Below, piece after piece: positions 1 to 6,836 of a DNA stretch of 64,000 bases. Position numbers and translations under genes: made by a program. Numbering within the stretch: the first letter of the stretch is position 1; the number at the start of each line of letters is the position of its first letter. The notes beneath the pieces were generated by a model that saw only the letters and a program-made list of their open reading frames with translations, did no database searches and was not told the DNA's origin. This DNA is from Xanthostigma xanthostigma (taxonomy: Eukaryota; Arthropoda; Insecta; Raphidioptera; Raphidiidae): assembly GCA_963575645.1 (NCBI GenBank), contig OY754466.1, positions 46,780,001 to 46,844,000 on the forward strand, written 5' to 3'.

Positions 1-2
1 TT

Positions 3-251
3 TTATTTCAGTTCAAGTCCGATCGATTTTAGAAAATTTAAATTCTTTTTATTAATTTGATTTTTTTGCTTTTTCTGACTTATTTTTATTTTTTTCTGAC
101 CGAATCCTGTCTTTTTTATCACCTTCTTACTTTTCTTTACACTCGGTGCTGCTTGTGCTGTTTTTTTCGCTGTTATCGATTCAGTGGACGACGCTAGACT
201 GGCGTAATTTGACCTTTGTTGAAGTTTATAATCTCCGTAATATATACCCAT
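3..251 (-). CDS. Small basic Polinton protein (82 aa), function unknown
   Basis: This is a complete 82-residue frame whose ATG lies 1 nt after the stop of the penton gene, fitting the tight packing of the other late genes. The middle is very rich in lysine, serine and alanine (runs such as KKSKKVIKKTGFG), and the C-terminus is hydrophobic and basic (FLKSIGLELK). I recall small basic proteins with similar C-termini lying next to the penton gene in insect Polintons, but I cannot give a function. A DNA-binding core protein, comparable in role to small adenoviral core polypeptides, is only an inference from charge and position. The TAA stop lies at the very edge of the window. Confidence 0.55.
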   Translation of the reverse strand: MGIYYGDYKLQQRSNYASLASSTESITAKKTAQAAPSVKKSKKVIKKTGFGQKKIKISQKKQKNQINKKNLNFLKSIGLELK

Positions 252-252
252 C

Positions 253-960
253 TTACATGCGTTTCAGATGTAAACGCACAGTGACAGGCTCGCCGTTGAA
301 ATTCACTAATCGATCGTTCTGGTCTACAATAGTAACGGTCACGTTGTCTATAACACGACGATTTATCGGCAAATAAATGACGTTTCTCGGCGTAATGGAT
401 ATCTTATAGCCCGGCTCCTCTTGTGGATAGAACTGAAAGAGAGTGTGCTCGGGCTGTCCGTTTAAATAGGATCCGCTGACAATGTTACACTTCACTCTGA
501 CGGCGTTTATTTTTGAAATATGTGCATTAAAATCTGCTTTGTGTGCACTGTTTGCTTCCAGCATCGGACGTGTCATGCTGAAACCCAGCAAAGATCCCAC
601 ACTACCTTCGGCGCCGATGTCTATAATCACATCGCTCTTTATTTCCGTTTTCAACGTGTTGTTGTTTGCCTTGATTCTAATTGTTCTGTTCACTTTTTTC
701 AACTCTTCGACAAGGTAGTTGTTGATATCATTGATATCGTACGCCCCTTTCGGTATCTCGATCGTTTTCCTATTGTCAGGAAAGTCTGGATCCTGGTAGA
801 CAAATTTATTGTTGGTCTCATCAATATTTGGAATCGAGTGCCACGACTCAAACTCAATCAGTCCCAGTTGATATTCCTCGCTCTCGTCGAGCACGATCGC
901 CGGATAGAACAGACTGCTCAACACCGATTCGGCTCCGCTCAGGGTGAACGTGAACGACAT
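253..960 (-). CDS. Penton-like / minor capsid protein
   Basis: The 235-residue product begins MSFTFTLSGAESVLSS and continues with a beta-rich sequence typical of the minor capsid (penton, single jelly-roll) protein of Polintons and adintoviruses, including the block LGLIEFESWHSIPNID near residue 35. It would form the capsid vertices next to the absent major capsid protein. The frame stays open upstream to 999, but the ATG at 960-958 is preferred: it matches the family N-terminus and overlaps the protease stop as TGATG. No transmembrane segment or signal peptide is visible. Family assignment is from remembered similarity; the jelly-roll fold was not tested. Confidence 0.75.
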   Translation of the reverse strand: MSFTFTLSGAESVLSSLFYPAIVLDESEEYQLGLIEFESWHSIPNIDETNNKFVYQDPDFPDNRKTIEIPKGAYDINDINNYLVEELKKVNRTIRIKANNNTLKTEIKSDVIIDIGAEGSVGSLLGFSMTRPMLEANSAHKADFNAHISKINAVRVKCNIVSGSYLNGQPEHTLFQFYPQEEPGYKISITPRNVIYLPINRRVIDNVTVTIVDQNDRLVNFNGEPVTVRLHLKRM

Positions 961-1325
961 CAAGTTTCTAATAGGAAAAACAAGCAGTGATGTCCGCACA
1001 AAACTGAGTTGAATTTCTGTTTTCTCTCGTAGTTATATACTATGTTGCAACCTTTCAAATAGTGGACGGCGAGCTCTTTCGGCGGTTGCAAGTTGCCGAA
1101 ACTGTCAAAGTACTGTACATTTTTACCGATTTTTCTATACGCGACCCAATGCGTCCCGGGACCGTCTCTATCATCTAAATTTACTACAGCGCTCTCGTTC
1201 TTTTTCGGTTTTTTAGGCAGCGCGTTTCTCATGTACACGCCTCTGAAGAACTTGATGCGTAATATTTTAGCATAGCGTTTGATTTCCGCATCGGTGAGCG
1301 CGTGTTTCGGTAACGTTTTTAAAAG
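960..1325 (-). CDS. Adenain-like cysteine protease (frame without its own ATG)
   Basis: This is the maturation protease of the virion (C5/C48-like fold). Catalytic residues can be placed: His in GTHWVAY, the acidic residue in YFDSFG, and Cys in the NSVLCGHHC block near the C-terminus. The frame is open from 1358 to 960, but its first ATG (1231) lies inside the conserved RGVYMRN block, so starting there would remove conserved sequence. Clear family sequence (LTDAEIKRYAKIL, then KFFRGVY) continues upstream into the overlap with the PLA2 gene. The coordinates given start at the codon that a minus-1 frameshift at 1325-1331 would enter. A GTG start near 1238 is the other option but would also cut conserved sequence. 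The stop overlaps the penton start. Confidence 0.8.
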   Translation of the reverse strand, partial: LLKTLPKHALTDAEIKRYAKILRIKFFRGVYMRNALPKKPKKNESAVVNLDDRDGPGTHWVAYRKIGKNVQYFDSFGNLQPPKELAVHYLKGCNIVYNYERKQKFNSVLCGHHCLFFLLET

Positions 1326-2203
1326 TTTTTTGAAGCCGTTGCCGCCGGCCGGTAAGGTCTATAATAAAGACCGTAGCCTCGCCGATAGGGTTTCAAGTAG
1401 AGACCGCTTCCTTTCTTGCCGAGCGCTATCGCTTCCATTGTTTCGTTGTGACGATTCGCTTCGGAGAGTTTATCTCTGGCCGCCTTGGTGTCCATGACGG
1501 TTTTGGCGACGTTCGCAGCTCCGCCGGCCAGAGCTCCCAACGCCGACAGACCGGCAAAGAGCGGGATTAGCGGTAAAAATCCTCCCGTCTTGGGTACGGG
1601 TATCACGCGAGATTCACCATTATTTTTTATTGCAGCATTTGCATATTTGTTTACGCCCGTCGAGTTAATTGTATCCAGTTCTAGCTGTGCTCGTTTAATA
1701 AGATCGTTCTTGATGTTAGATTTTCTAGTTTTCACACTTCTTCCTCTCCTTCTCCGTATTCCGGCTGATTTTGCTTTTCTTTGCCTATTGACGCGTCTGT
1801 GTTTAACACCCGCACCTGCGGAAGAAGTTCTCTTCATTTTTCTTCCCATGCCGAGTTTAGTTTTAATTTTCATAGCGTTTGTCGTAAGCCACGCGGCAGT
1901 TTTTTCACTTAAACTGGAGTCTTTGGCTTTGACGCGATTCCAAGCGCTCTCGAGTAGCTCTCTGTCGGCTGTGTGACGTTCTTTTAAATCCTTTGTGTTT
2001 GCGTAAGCTATGTCGTGCTTTTTGCACGCTTCGTCCAATCGATTCACGCCCAAATCGCCTCTGTTCAAACGTTCCTTTAACTTTGTTCCGGGTCCGCAAT
2101 AGCTGTAGCCGGGGATGTGTAATTCAAACGGGAGTTTGTTGATTAACGTGTTGACAAGTCCACGTCCGCTAACTTTATCACTTGTGGAACGGTAAACGAT
2201 CAT
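1319..2203 (-). CDS. Phospholipase A2-domain virion protein, pVI/VP1-like
   Basis: The 294-residue protein has an N-terminal sPLA2-type module: the calcium loop around residues 34-40 (YCGPGT) and the helix DEACKKHDIAY (about residues 57-67) with the His-Asp catalytic pair. This is the same arrangement as in parvovirus VP1 unique regions, which hydrolyse membrane phospholipids during entry. A long Arg/Lys-rich segment follows (about 115-165), then a hydrophobic, Gly/Ala-rich helix (about 208-235, GGFLPLIPLFAGLSALGALA) and the C-terminal repeat GLYLKPY/GLYYRPY seen in Polinton pVI-like proteins. Role: membrane penetration (known for the domain; inferred here). The ATG directly abuts a TATAAAAG sequence. 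The last codons carry the slippery site leading into the protease frame. Confidence 0.85.
   Translation of the reverse strand: MIVYRSTSDKVSGRGLVNTLINKLPFELHIPGYSYCGPGTKLKERLNRGDLGVNRLDEACKKHDIAYANTKDLKERHTADRELLESAWNRVKAKDSSLSEKTAAWLTTNAMKIKTKLGMGRKMKRTSSAGAGVKHRRVNRQRKAKSAGIRRRRGRSVKTRKSNIKNDLIKRAQLELDTINSTGVNKYANAAIKNNGESRVIPVPKTGGFLPLIPLFAGLSALGALAGGAANVAKTVMDTKAARDKLSEANRHNETMEAIALGKKGSGLYLKPYRRGYGLYYRPYRPAATASKNF
1325..1331 (-). promoter_or_regulatory. Candidate minus-1 ribosomal frameshift site (A AAA AAC)
   Basis: On the coding strand the heptamer A AAA AAC lies exactly in the X XXY YYZ phase relative to the PLA2 frame and is followed by TTT and then the TAA stop. Slippage by one base moves ribosomes into the protease frame at CTT (1325-1323). 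This heptamer is a classic eukaryotic and retroviral slippery sequence. I could not convincingly identify the stimulatory stem-loop or pseudoknot that usually follows within 10 nt. The alternatives are a disabling indel or an assembly error in the A run. Confidence 0.6.
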
Positions 2204-2211
2204 CTTTTATA
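2204..2211 (-). promoter_or_regulatory. TATAAAAG immediately before the PLA2 start codon
   Basis: The minus strand reads TATAAAAG directly followed by ATG. A normal TATA box would place the transcription start about 25-30 nt downstream, inside the frame, removing this ATG. Either it is not a TATA box, or this gene is transcribed from further upstream. The 80-bp intergenic gap also contains a (GT)n run at 2221-2231. Confidence 0.3.
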
Positions 2212-2283
2212 CTCAACTGCGTGTGTGTGTGTTCGCAATGTCCCCTTTTATTCTAAAAGTCATTTTTCAAAAAAAAACACAAA

Positions 2284-3303
2284 CTATACCACGTCTTTCT
2301 TGTCTATCCACGAGTTGTGACTGTTGTCGAAGCCCAACCACTTAACGTACAATCTGTTACCTTTCGTTCTCAAGACTCTCTCCACCAAATAGACATTGTT
2401 GTGATTGGGCACTTTTTGAATTTCCTCCTCGTAAAAGCCGCCCTTAATCGGTGTATTGTTTGCGTCGACCAGCTCATAAGTGCGCGGATTGGTGGTCAGT
2501 TTTACTTTAGACACAGTAAAAACTTCAGTAGTCCAGTTGGGCAGGTAGCCTTTGTCGAACAAATGTTTGTATTTACTTATGCGCACGCGATCGCCGACGT
2601 GTATTTTTTGTTTTCTCACGTCAATTGTTTTTAAATTAGAGTAGACGGTCTTTAATAACTTTTTTTCATTTTGTTCATTAACCTGTCTGGGTTTCATTTT
2701 TATCGTTCTGTGTTTAGTGTCATTATAGTCGGCTACAATGTTCGGCAACGCCGTGAGCCACTTGTAATTACCTTCGATGCTGAAGCGTTTCCACAGTCGC
2801 GCCTTCAGTGTTCTTATGAAGCGCTCGACAATGCTACTTTTTAAATTGCTAAAGCTCGAATAGTGATTGATGGAATATTTTTTCATTAAATTTTGAAAAT
2901 TTGAATTGTAAAATTCCGTTCCGTTGTCAGTTTGCAGATTACGGGGTGGCTTTTTAAGTTTTTTTAGAATTTTCAACATTGCGTCCGCCACCTCCTTTCC
3001 ACGTTTACTTTTCAGCGGTTGCGTCCACGCATACTTTGAAAACGCATCGATAACGGTGAGAATGTATCTGTAGTTGCTGTTAACGCCGGCGTACGGAATC
3101 ATTTCGGCGAGATCGGCCTGATACAGGTCGTACAGACCCTTGACGAGCACACGTCTGCGGCGATAGTTCTTTCTCGCCGGCTTGTGCAGCTCGTTGACAA
3201 TTCTAATTTTTTCTGCAGAGGCTTTTTGCGATAATATTTTGACGTTGTTGTTCTTGTTGTTGATGGCGGTGTTATTTCGCGTGCGAAGACGACCGCGTTT
3301 CAT
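2284..3303 (-). CDS. Polinton integrase, retroviral DDE type with C-terminal chromodomain
   Basis: This 339-residue protein joins element ends to host DNA. The rve catalytic core shows the first Asp in YQADLAEM (about residue 62), the second in LQTDNGTEFYN (about 122) and the Glu in SSIVERFIRTLK (about 158). A basic segment (KNYRRRRVLVKG) precedes the core, and an SH3-like region follows. The C-terminus is a chromodomain (about 303-338: YLVERVLRTKGNRLYVKWLGF, then NSWI), which in such integrases can direct insertion to modified histones. The N-terminal zinc-binding HHCC module seen in many relatives is not evident; the first 40 residues are Asn/Arg-rich instead. The start overlaps the upstream gene by 32 nt, and I see no alternative in-frame ATG before the catalytic core. 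Confidence 0.92.
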   Translation of the reverse strand: MKRGRLRTRNNTAINNKNNNVKILSQKASAEKIRIVNELHKPARKNYRRRRVLVKGLYDLYQADLAEMIPYAGVNSNYRYILTVIDAFSKYAWTQPLKSKRGKEVADAMLKILKKLKKPPRNLQTDNGTEFYNSNFQNLMKKYSINHYSSFSNLKSSIVERFIRTLKARLWKRFSIEGNYKWLTALPNIVADYNDTKHRTIKMKPRQVNEQNEKKLLKTVYSNLKTIDVRKQKIHVGDRVRISKYKHLFDKGYLPNWTTEVFTVSKVKLTTNPRTYELVDANNTPIKGGFYEEEIQKVPNHNNVYLVERVLRTKGNRLYVKWLGFDNSHNSWIDKKDVV

Positions 3304-4183
3304 TGTAAAATATAGGATTTAAAAAAAGTTTTCTGCGTTGTATTTTCGATAGCAGCGTTGTCTTAAATGTTCTCTGCGCTCTCTCTTTGACAACAGACGC
3401 TAATTTCAAGTTTGTGTTGGTTAATATAGGTTCCAATCTACTGCTGGACTCGTTGGCAAAATATTTTATAGTCGACGACGACGACGACGACGATAATGAT
3501 GATAATGCCGATGAGGATAATGTCGTCAACGGTTGCGGTGGCGTCAATTCGTCATTATAACTGCGTGATAGAAATCGACTGACACGCGACGTTTTTAAAC
3601 TTCTATGTAAAATGTCTATTATTTCATCATCTTCGTCAGAGGCGTGGTGGAGATATCGCGTAAAATTCAAAGCCGTCGACACGTCACCTTTTTTCTTCAA
3701 CTTTTTCGCTACGCTCGAAGCCGACAGTCGTGGAAGTTTGTTAACAAAACGTCTAATTAACGGTTCTTCTTCTTCTTCTTCTTCCGTTTCATATCGAGTT
3801 TCCATAATGCTAAGAAATCTCACCGGCGATGGTGGTGGTGGTGGTGGTGGGGGTGGTGATGGTTCTTGATAATCGTTGCTAATATTAAGATCATCAACAT
3901 TATCATCCCCACCACGACCATTTTTTTTATTTTTTGTACCGATATTTTGCAATAAGGCTATTTTATTCTGTTGTGTATTATTATTATATTGAATATTCCT
4001 TTTATTTTTTCTCGTAAGTGACAAATTATTGACCTGTATAAGCTGTTTTCTTTTGTGCCATTCAACTTTAGCAGTGCTTTTTCTTAGATTAGCGTAAACT
4101 GTTCTCGCCGCACGTTCTGCGCTTATCAAGTCTTTCGTAGTTGCTATGTCAACATCTCTGCTATGTCTATTGATTGAGAACAT
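3272..4183 (-). CDS. Low-complexity Polinton protein (303 aa), function unknown
   Basis: I do not recognise this protein. It begins MFSINRHSRDVDIATTKDL and is basic in its first 90 residues. It then contains a nine-proline run flanked by serines (about 112-125), an acidic run of eight glutamates interrupted once by threonine (about 132-140), and a serine-rich stretch (about 225-240). These are encoded by (GGT)n, (TTC)n and (GAC)n triplet repeats readable on the plus strand at 3831-3865, 3766-3786 and 3471-3493. Its ATG follows the TGA of the fibre-like gene by 1 nt, so it sits within the structural block. It overlaps the integrase start by 32 nt. A virion or scaffold role is only a guess from position. 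Confidence 0.6.
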   Translation of the reverse strand: MFSINRHSRDVDIATTKDLISAERAARTVYANLRKSTAKVEWHKRKQLIQVNNLSLTRKNKRNIQYNNNTQQNKIALLQNIGTKNKKNGRGGDDNVDDLNISNDYQEPSPPPPPPPPPSPVRFLSIMETRYETEEEEEEEPLIRRFVNKLPRLSASSVAKKLKKKGDVSTALNFTRYLHHASDEDDEIIDILHRSLKTSRVSRFLSRSYNDELTPPQPLTTLSSSALSSLSSSSSSSTIKYFANESSSRLEPILTNTNLKLASVVKERAQRTFKTTLLSKIQRRKLFLNPIFYNETRSSSHAK

Positions 4184-4184
4184 T

Positions 4185-4784
4185 TCACTCGCTTAATAAC
4201 GGATAGCGTAGGTATATTTCCACGCCTAGCGTAACCCTGTCTTTAATTTTTAACGCCGCCGTTCTTGCACTAGCTGAAAATTTTATGCGATCACCGGTGT
4301 GGATTATAGTCGATTCAAGCGTCGAATACAATTTATCGTTGATGAATATATTTGCGTCCACAGGCGACGTTCTTATAGACTGTATTTCCATTCCGTCGCA
4401 CTCCTCGCCGAATATATACTCTACGAATCCTTCGGTTAGAGTATAATGATTTTCGGGTGTTAATTTAGCATCGCGACTGAACAGACGAATCAAAAAATGT
4501 CCGCGATATGTTCTCAAAGAATTCTTTATCGATAGGGGTATTGTATTGTCGATAAAGTGGTTCATCAGACTTATTAATTTATTGTTTAAATATTCAATCG
4601 TGACAGCGTCCTGTTGGTCTGTCGGATCACCGACATTTGTCAGTTTTTTGCCATTAAAGTCTAAATTATTATCTACAATTTTAAAGCCGAGTGTAGAAGA
4701 GAGAACAGGAGGAGGAGGAGGAGGATCGTGAATTAATTTCCACTGCCGACGTCTACTGTGTCTTCCAAACTTGTCCACGGGCAT
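4185..4784 (-). CDS. Fibre-like Polinton protein
   Basis: The 199-residue product has a basic N-terminus (KFGRHSRRRQWKLIHD), a six-proline run encoded by a GGA triplet repeat, and the motif NGKKLTNVGDPTDQQDAVTI near residues 44-63. That motif resembles the repeated head or shaft-junction segment of phage and viral fibre proteins (pattern L-x-N-V-x-x-P-x-x-x-x-D-A-V). It is followed by a predicted helix (YLNNKLISLMNHFID) and a beta-rich C-terminal domain ending EIYLRYPLL. I infer a trimeric attachment or fibre role. It is preceded 42 nt upstream by the DUF8207-like gene and followed after 1 nt by the low-complexity gene. No signal peptide is evident. Confidence 0.55.
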   Translation of the reverse strand: MPVDKFGRHSRRRQWKLIHDPPPPPPVLSSTLGFKIVDNNLDFNGKKLTNVGDPTDQQDAVTIEYLNNKLISLMNHFIDNTIPLSIKNSLRTYRGHFLIRLFSRDAKLTPENHYTLTEGFVEYIFGEECDGMEIQSIRTSPVDANIFINDKLYSTLESTIIHTGDRIKFSASARTAALKIKDRVTLGVEIYLRYPLLSE

Positions 4785-4826
4785 GTTGAAAGCGCACTGA
4801 CGATCGAGCGGTAAACAAAACTCAAT

Positions 4827-5786
4827 TTATACAATAATGTTTGCTTCCCTCAGTTCTTCTATGATTGAAACTATTTCGTTGTGATGCGAAGTATTGCCAG
4901 CTTCTTGGGAAGCGTACAACAATTTCAGTCTGTCTACCAATTCGTTCAAATTATTCCAATACACAAACTCTTTCGTCTTGTTTCGGTTCATTTTTAAAAA
5001 CATTCCCTTACCGGTCGCTGCAACTGATCCTGTTGTTTCAGTTTCTTTATCATTTTTGTTTGCAAACAGAGGTGCGATTATATTTTTATATTTAAAACCC
5101 GAATTAGATTTTATTTTACCATCTGTTTTTAGATGTGCGCCTGTATATTTTAAAAGCTGCGCGTATACTGCCCTATCCTGTCCCGTATAATTTTCAGGTT
5201 TTTTCATAAAAATCAATTCATAAAGTCCCGCAGTACCGTCGACCTTGTATTTACCGACTACAAAATCGTTTTCAAGAAAACGTATTTCCTTATCTCCAAT
5301 CATGTATTTGCCTGCATTTTCGTCGCCATCATTTTCTTCCTCGTCTATATATTTAACTCCGTAAACGTAGTCTTTTTGATTTACAGGTTTTCTATTTAAA
5401 TATATTTCCGAAAGATTTGGAGTGATCGGCTTGGTGACAGTGGTAGTGGCGGTAGGTGTACTAGATGATATCGGTGCTTGAAAATCAAGTTTACGGCTCA
5501 AAGCGGTTCTTGTAGCAGTCGTCGACGATAGTTTTCGTGGAGTTTCGTCTAATTTTAATTCTCTCTTAAGAAACTTCCGTTCTTCTTCATCTTCTTCTTG
5601 TTCTTTTTTTACACGATCTATTAGAATTTTAATAGGACCTATGAGCGGTTGTAATTGCGTCTCTGCACATCTGCTCTGCTCAAAAACACCCGATTTTATG
5701 ATATTATATTTATTTCTAACGGATTTAATGGCTCTTCGCAATCGCTTACGCAGGGAAATTTCGCTTTTATTCTTCTTCTTCATCAT
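4827..5786 (-). CDS. DUF8207-like Polinton protein
   Basis: The 319-residue protein has a basic N-terminus (MMKKKNKSEISLRKRLRRA), a Glu-rich linker, a Ser/Thr/Val-rich linker (about 110-145) and a C-terminal globular region. That region carries the pattern I associate with DUF8207 proteins of insect Polintons: FLENDFVVGKYKVDG, GTAGLYELIFMKKP, then QDRAVYAQLLKYTGAH and SGFKYKNIIAPLF. Function is unknown; the family is repeatedly found in the structural gene block. The frame is open to 5801, but the first codon there is GTG. The tandem ATGs at 5786-5781 are preferred and lie about 60 nt downstream of a TATAAATA box (5842-5849). Confidence 0.75.
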   Translation of the reverse strand: MMKKKNKSEISLRKRLRRAIKSVRNKYNIIKSGVFEQSRCAETQLQPLIGPIKILIDRVKKEQEEDEEERKFLKRELKLDETPRKLSSTTATRTALSRKLDFQAPISSSTPTATTTVTKPITPNLSEIYLNRKPVNQKDYVYGVKYIDEEENDGDENAGKYMIGDKEIRFLENDFVVGKYKVDGTAGLYELIFMKKPENYTGQDRAVYAQLLKYTGAHLKTDGKIKSNSGFKYKNIIAPLFANKNDKETETTGSVAATGKGMFLKMNRNKTKEFVYWNNLNELVDRLKLLYASQEAGNTSHHNEIVSIIEELREANIIV

Positions 5787-5841
5787 GTCACCGGAGCGCA
5801 CGACAGAAGCACAACTGCGTAATAATTGAACGGGACGTGTA

Positions 5842-5849
5842 TATTTATA
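5842..5849 (-). promoter_or_regulatory. TATA box of the DUF8207-like gene
   Basis: TATAAATA on the minus strand overlaps the last codons of the ATPase gene. It sits 56-63 nt before the preferred ATG at 5786, leaving room for a start about 30 nt downstream and a roughly 30-nt leader. This also supports separate transcription of the gene. Confidence 0.5.
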
Positions 5850-6549
5850 CTTGCTGTTTCACGGCTATAAATTTGTCGAAATTCACTCTATATCGACCTT
5901 TGTTTAGATCCGAGTCTCTATCGATCACAAAAAAATTGTACTTGTTCTCCGCCCAGCACTTGACACAGAGATTTTTAAACTCTTGAAAAGACATATCGGT
6001 GTTGACGTAATCATCATATGCATGATGCAAGTTCATATCGTCTTGCTTGAAGAGCACAATAAAATTAGCATTGTCTCTGACGAGCTGTTTGGGTATCCTA
6101 CTGTACGACTGACATAGGTAAAAACTATCGACACTAGCGTGTCGTCCCATGCTAAAGTATTCGCGAATGTTGCTCTGACTTTCACACGCCACATCGTCGA
6201 AAATAAAAATTGAATTTCGTTTTGCCTCGTTCGGATGCATTATTGTTTCACTGTCGGTAAAGGTGTAATAGCCCATTCCACTGACGCCGCTCAAGATCTC
6301 TGCAAGCAGTCGATATTTCTCCTGTTGCAGAGATTTCGAGTATACGTATACATTTTCAAACTTTAGTCCGTTGCTGTCGATCAACAAGGAAACCATAACA
6401 TTGGTCTTACCGCAATTCGACGGACCAACAACAATACACCTCACACTAGTGGGAAGTAAAACTCCATGTTTCTTAATTATTGTCTGTGCACTTTTTTTTT
6501 GATCTAGATTTAAAATTTCAATCTTTACCGGCTGCTGTAACAGTTTCAT
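5845..6549 (-). CDS. A32/FtsK-HerA-type genome packaging ATPase
   Basis: This 234-residue P-loop ATPase is of the type that pumps DNA into capsids in Polintons, adintoviruses and nucleocytoplasmic viruses (A32 family). Walker A is GPSNCGKTN (about residues 48-56); Walker B is NSIFIFDDVACE (about 118-129), followed by the sensor region SVDSFYLCQSYSRIPKQLVRDN. The frame is open upstream to 6621, but the first codon there is TTG, not ATG. A TATATAAAA box at 6601-6609 lies inside that extension, so the ATG at 6549 (MKLLQQPVKIEILNL) is preferred. That choice matches the usual N-terminus of the family. Confidence 0.92.
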   Translation of the reverse strand: MKLLQQPVKIEILNLDQKKSAQTIIKKHGVLLPTSVRCIVVGPSNCGKTNVMVSLLIDSNGLKFENVYVYSKSLQQEKYRLLAEILSGVSGMGYYTFTDSETIMHPNEAKRNSIFIFDDVACESQSNIREYFSMGRHASVDSFYLCQSYSRIPKQLVRDNANFIVLFKQDDMNLHHAYDDYVNTDMSFQEFKNLCVKCWAENKYNFFVIDRDSDLNKGRYRVNFDKFIAVKQQV

Positions 6550-6600
6550 TTTTTGATCACAGCTCACGAGCAACTGAGGAAGAAATGGTGTGTGTAAGTT

Positions 6601-6609
6601 TTTTATATA
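6601..6609 (-). promoter_or_regulatory. TATA box of the ATPase gene
   Basis: TATATAAAA on the minus strand lies 52-60 nt before the ATG at 6549, and it decides that start over the longer frame that would begin at 6621. Confidence 0.5.
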
Positions 6610-6621
6610 GAAGAAAAGCAA

Positions 6622-6836
6622 TGAACTTTTAATTCAAAGATTGCACCACTTTAATCAGTCTGAAATGAAAAAATAAAAAAAGTAAACAGTGTTGAGTTTT
6701 ACAATTTGAAAAATTTAATAAATTTATAAAAATACAATAATCAATAATAAAAATATATATGGATATTTTTGTTAGTAAATTACAACAATATTATTAGTAA
6801 ATTACATCGAATAGTATTATGCAAAAAAATTACATT
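6622..6836. other. AT-rich spacer between ATPase and polymerase genes
   Basis: This is the longest gap between genes in the element (215 bp), nearly all A/T with runs of ATAAAA and AATAAT. It probably holds the 3' end signals of the polymerase mRNA and the upstream promoter of the ATPase gene. No open frame is visible. Confidence 0.5.

Noticed and set aside
520..990. Long plus-strand open frame (156 codons)
   Set aside because: It is the complement of the penton gene; the minus frame has family similarity and fits the gene order.
1262..1316. Stem-loop downstream of the slippery site
   Set aside because: I could only find a very short CCG/CGG pairing; not enough to claim a stimulatory structure.
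1485..1976. 163-codon plus-strand frame
   Set aside because: Shadow of the PLA2 gene; leucine/serine-rich composition typical of an antisense frame.
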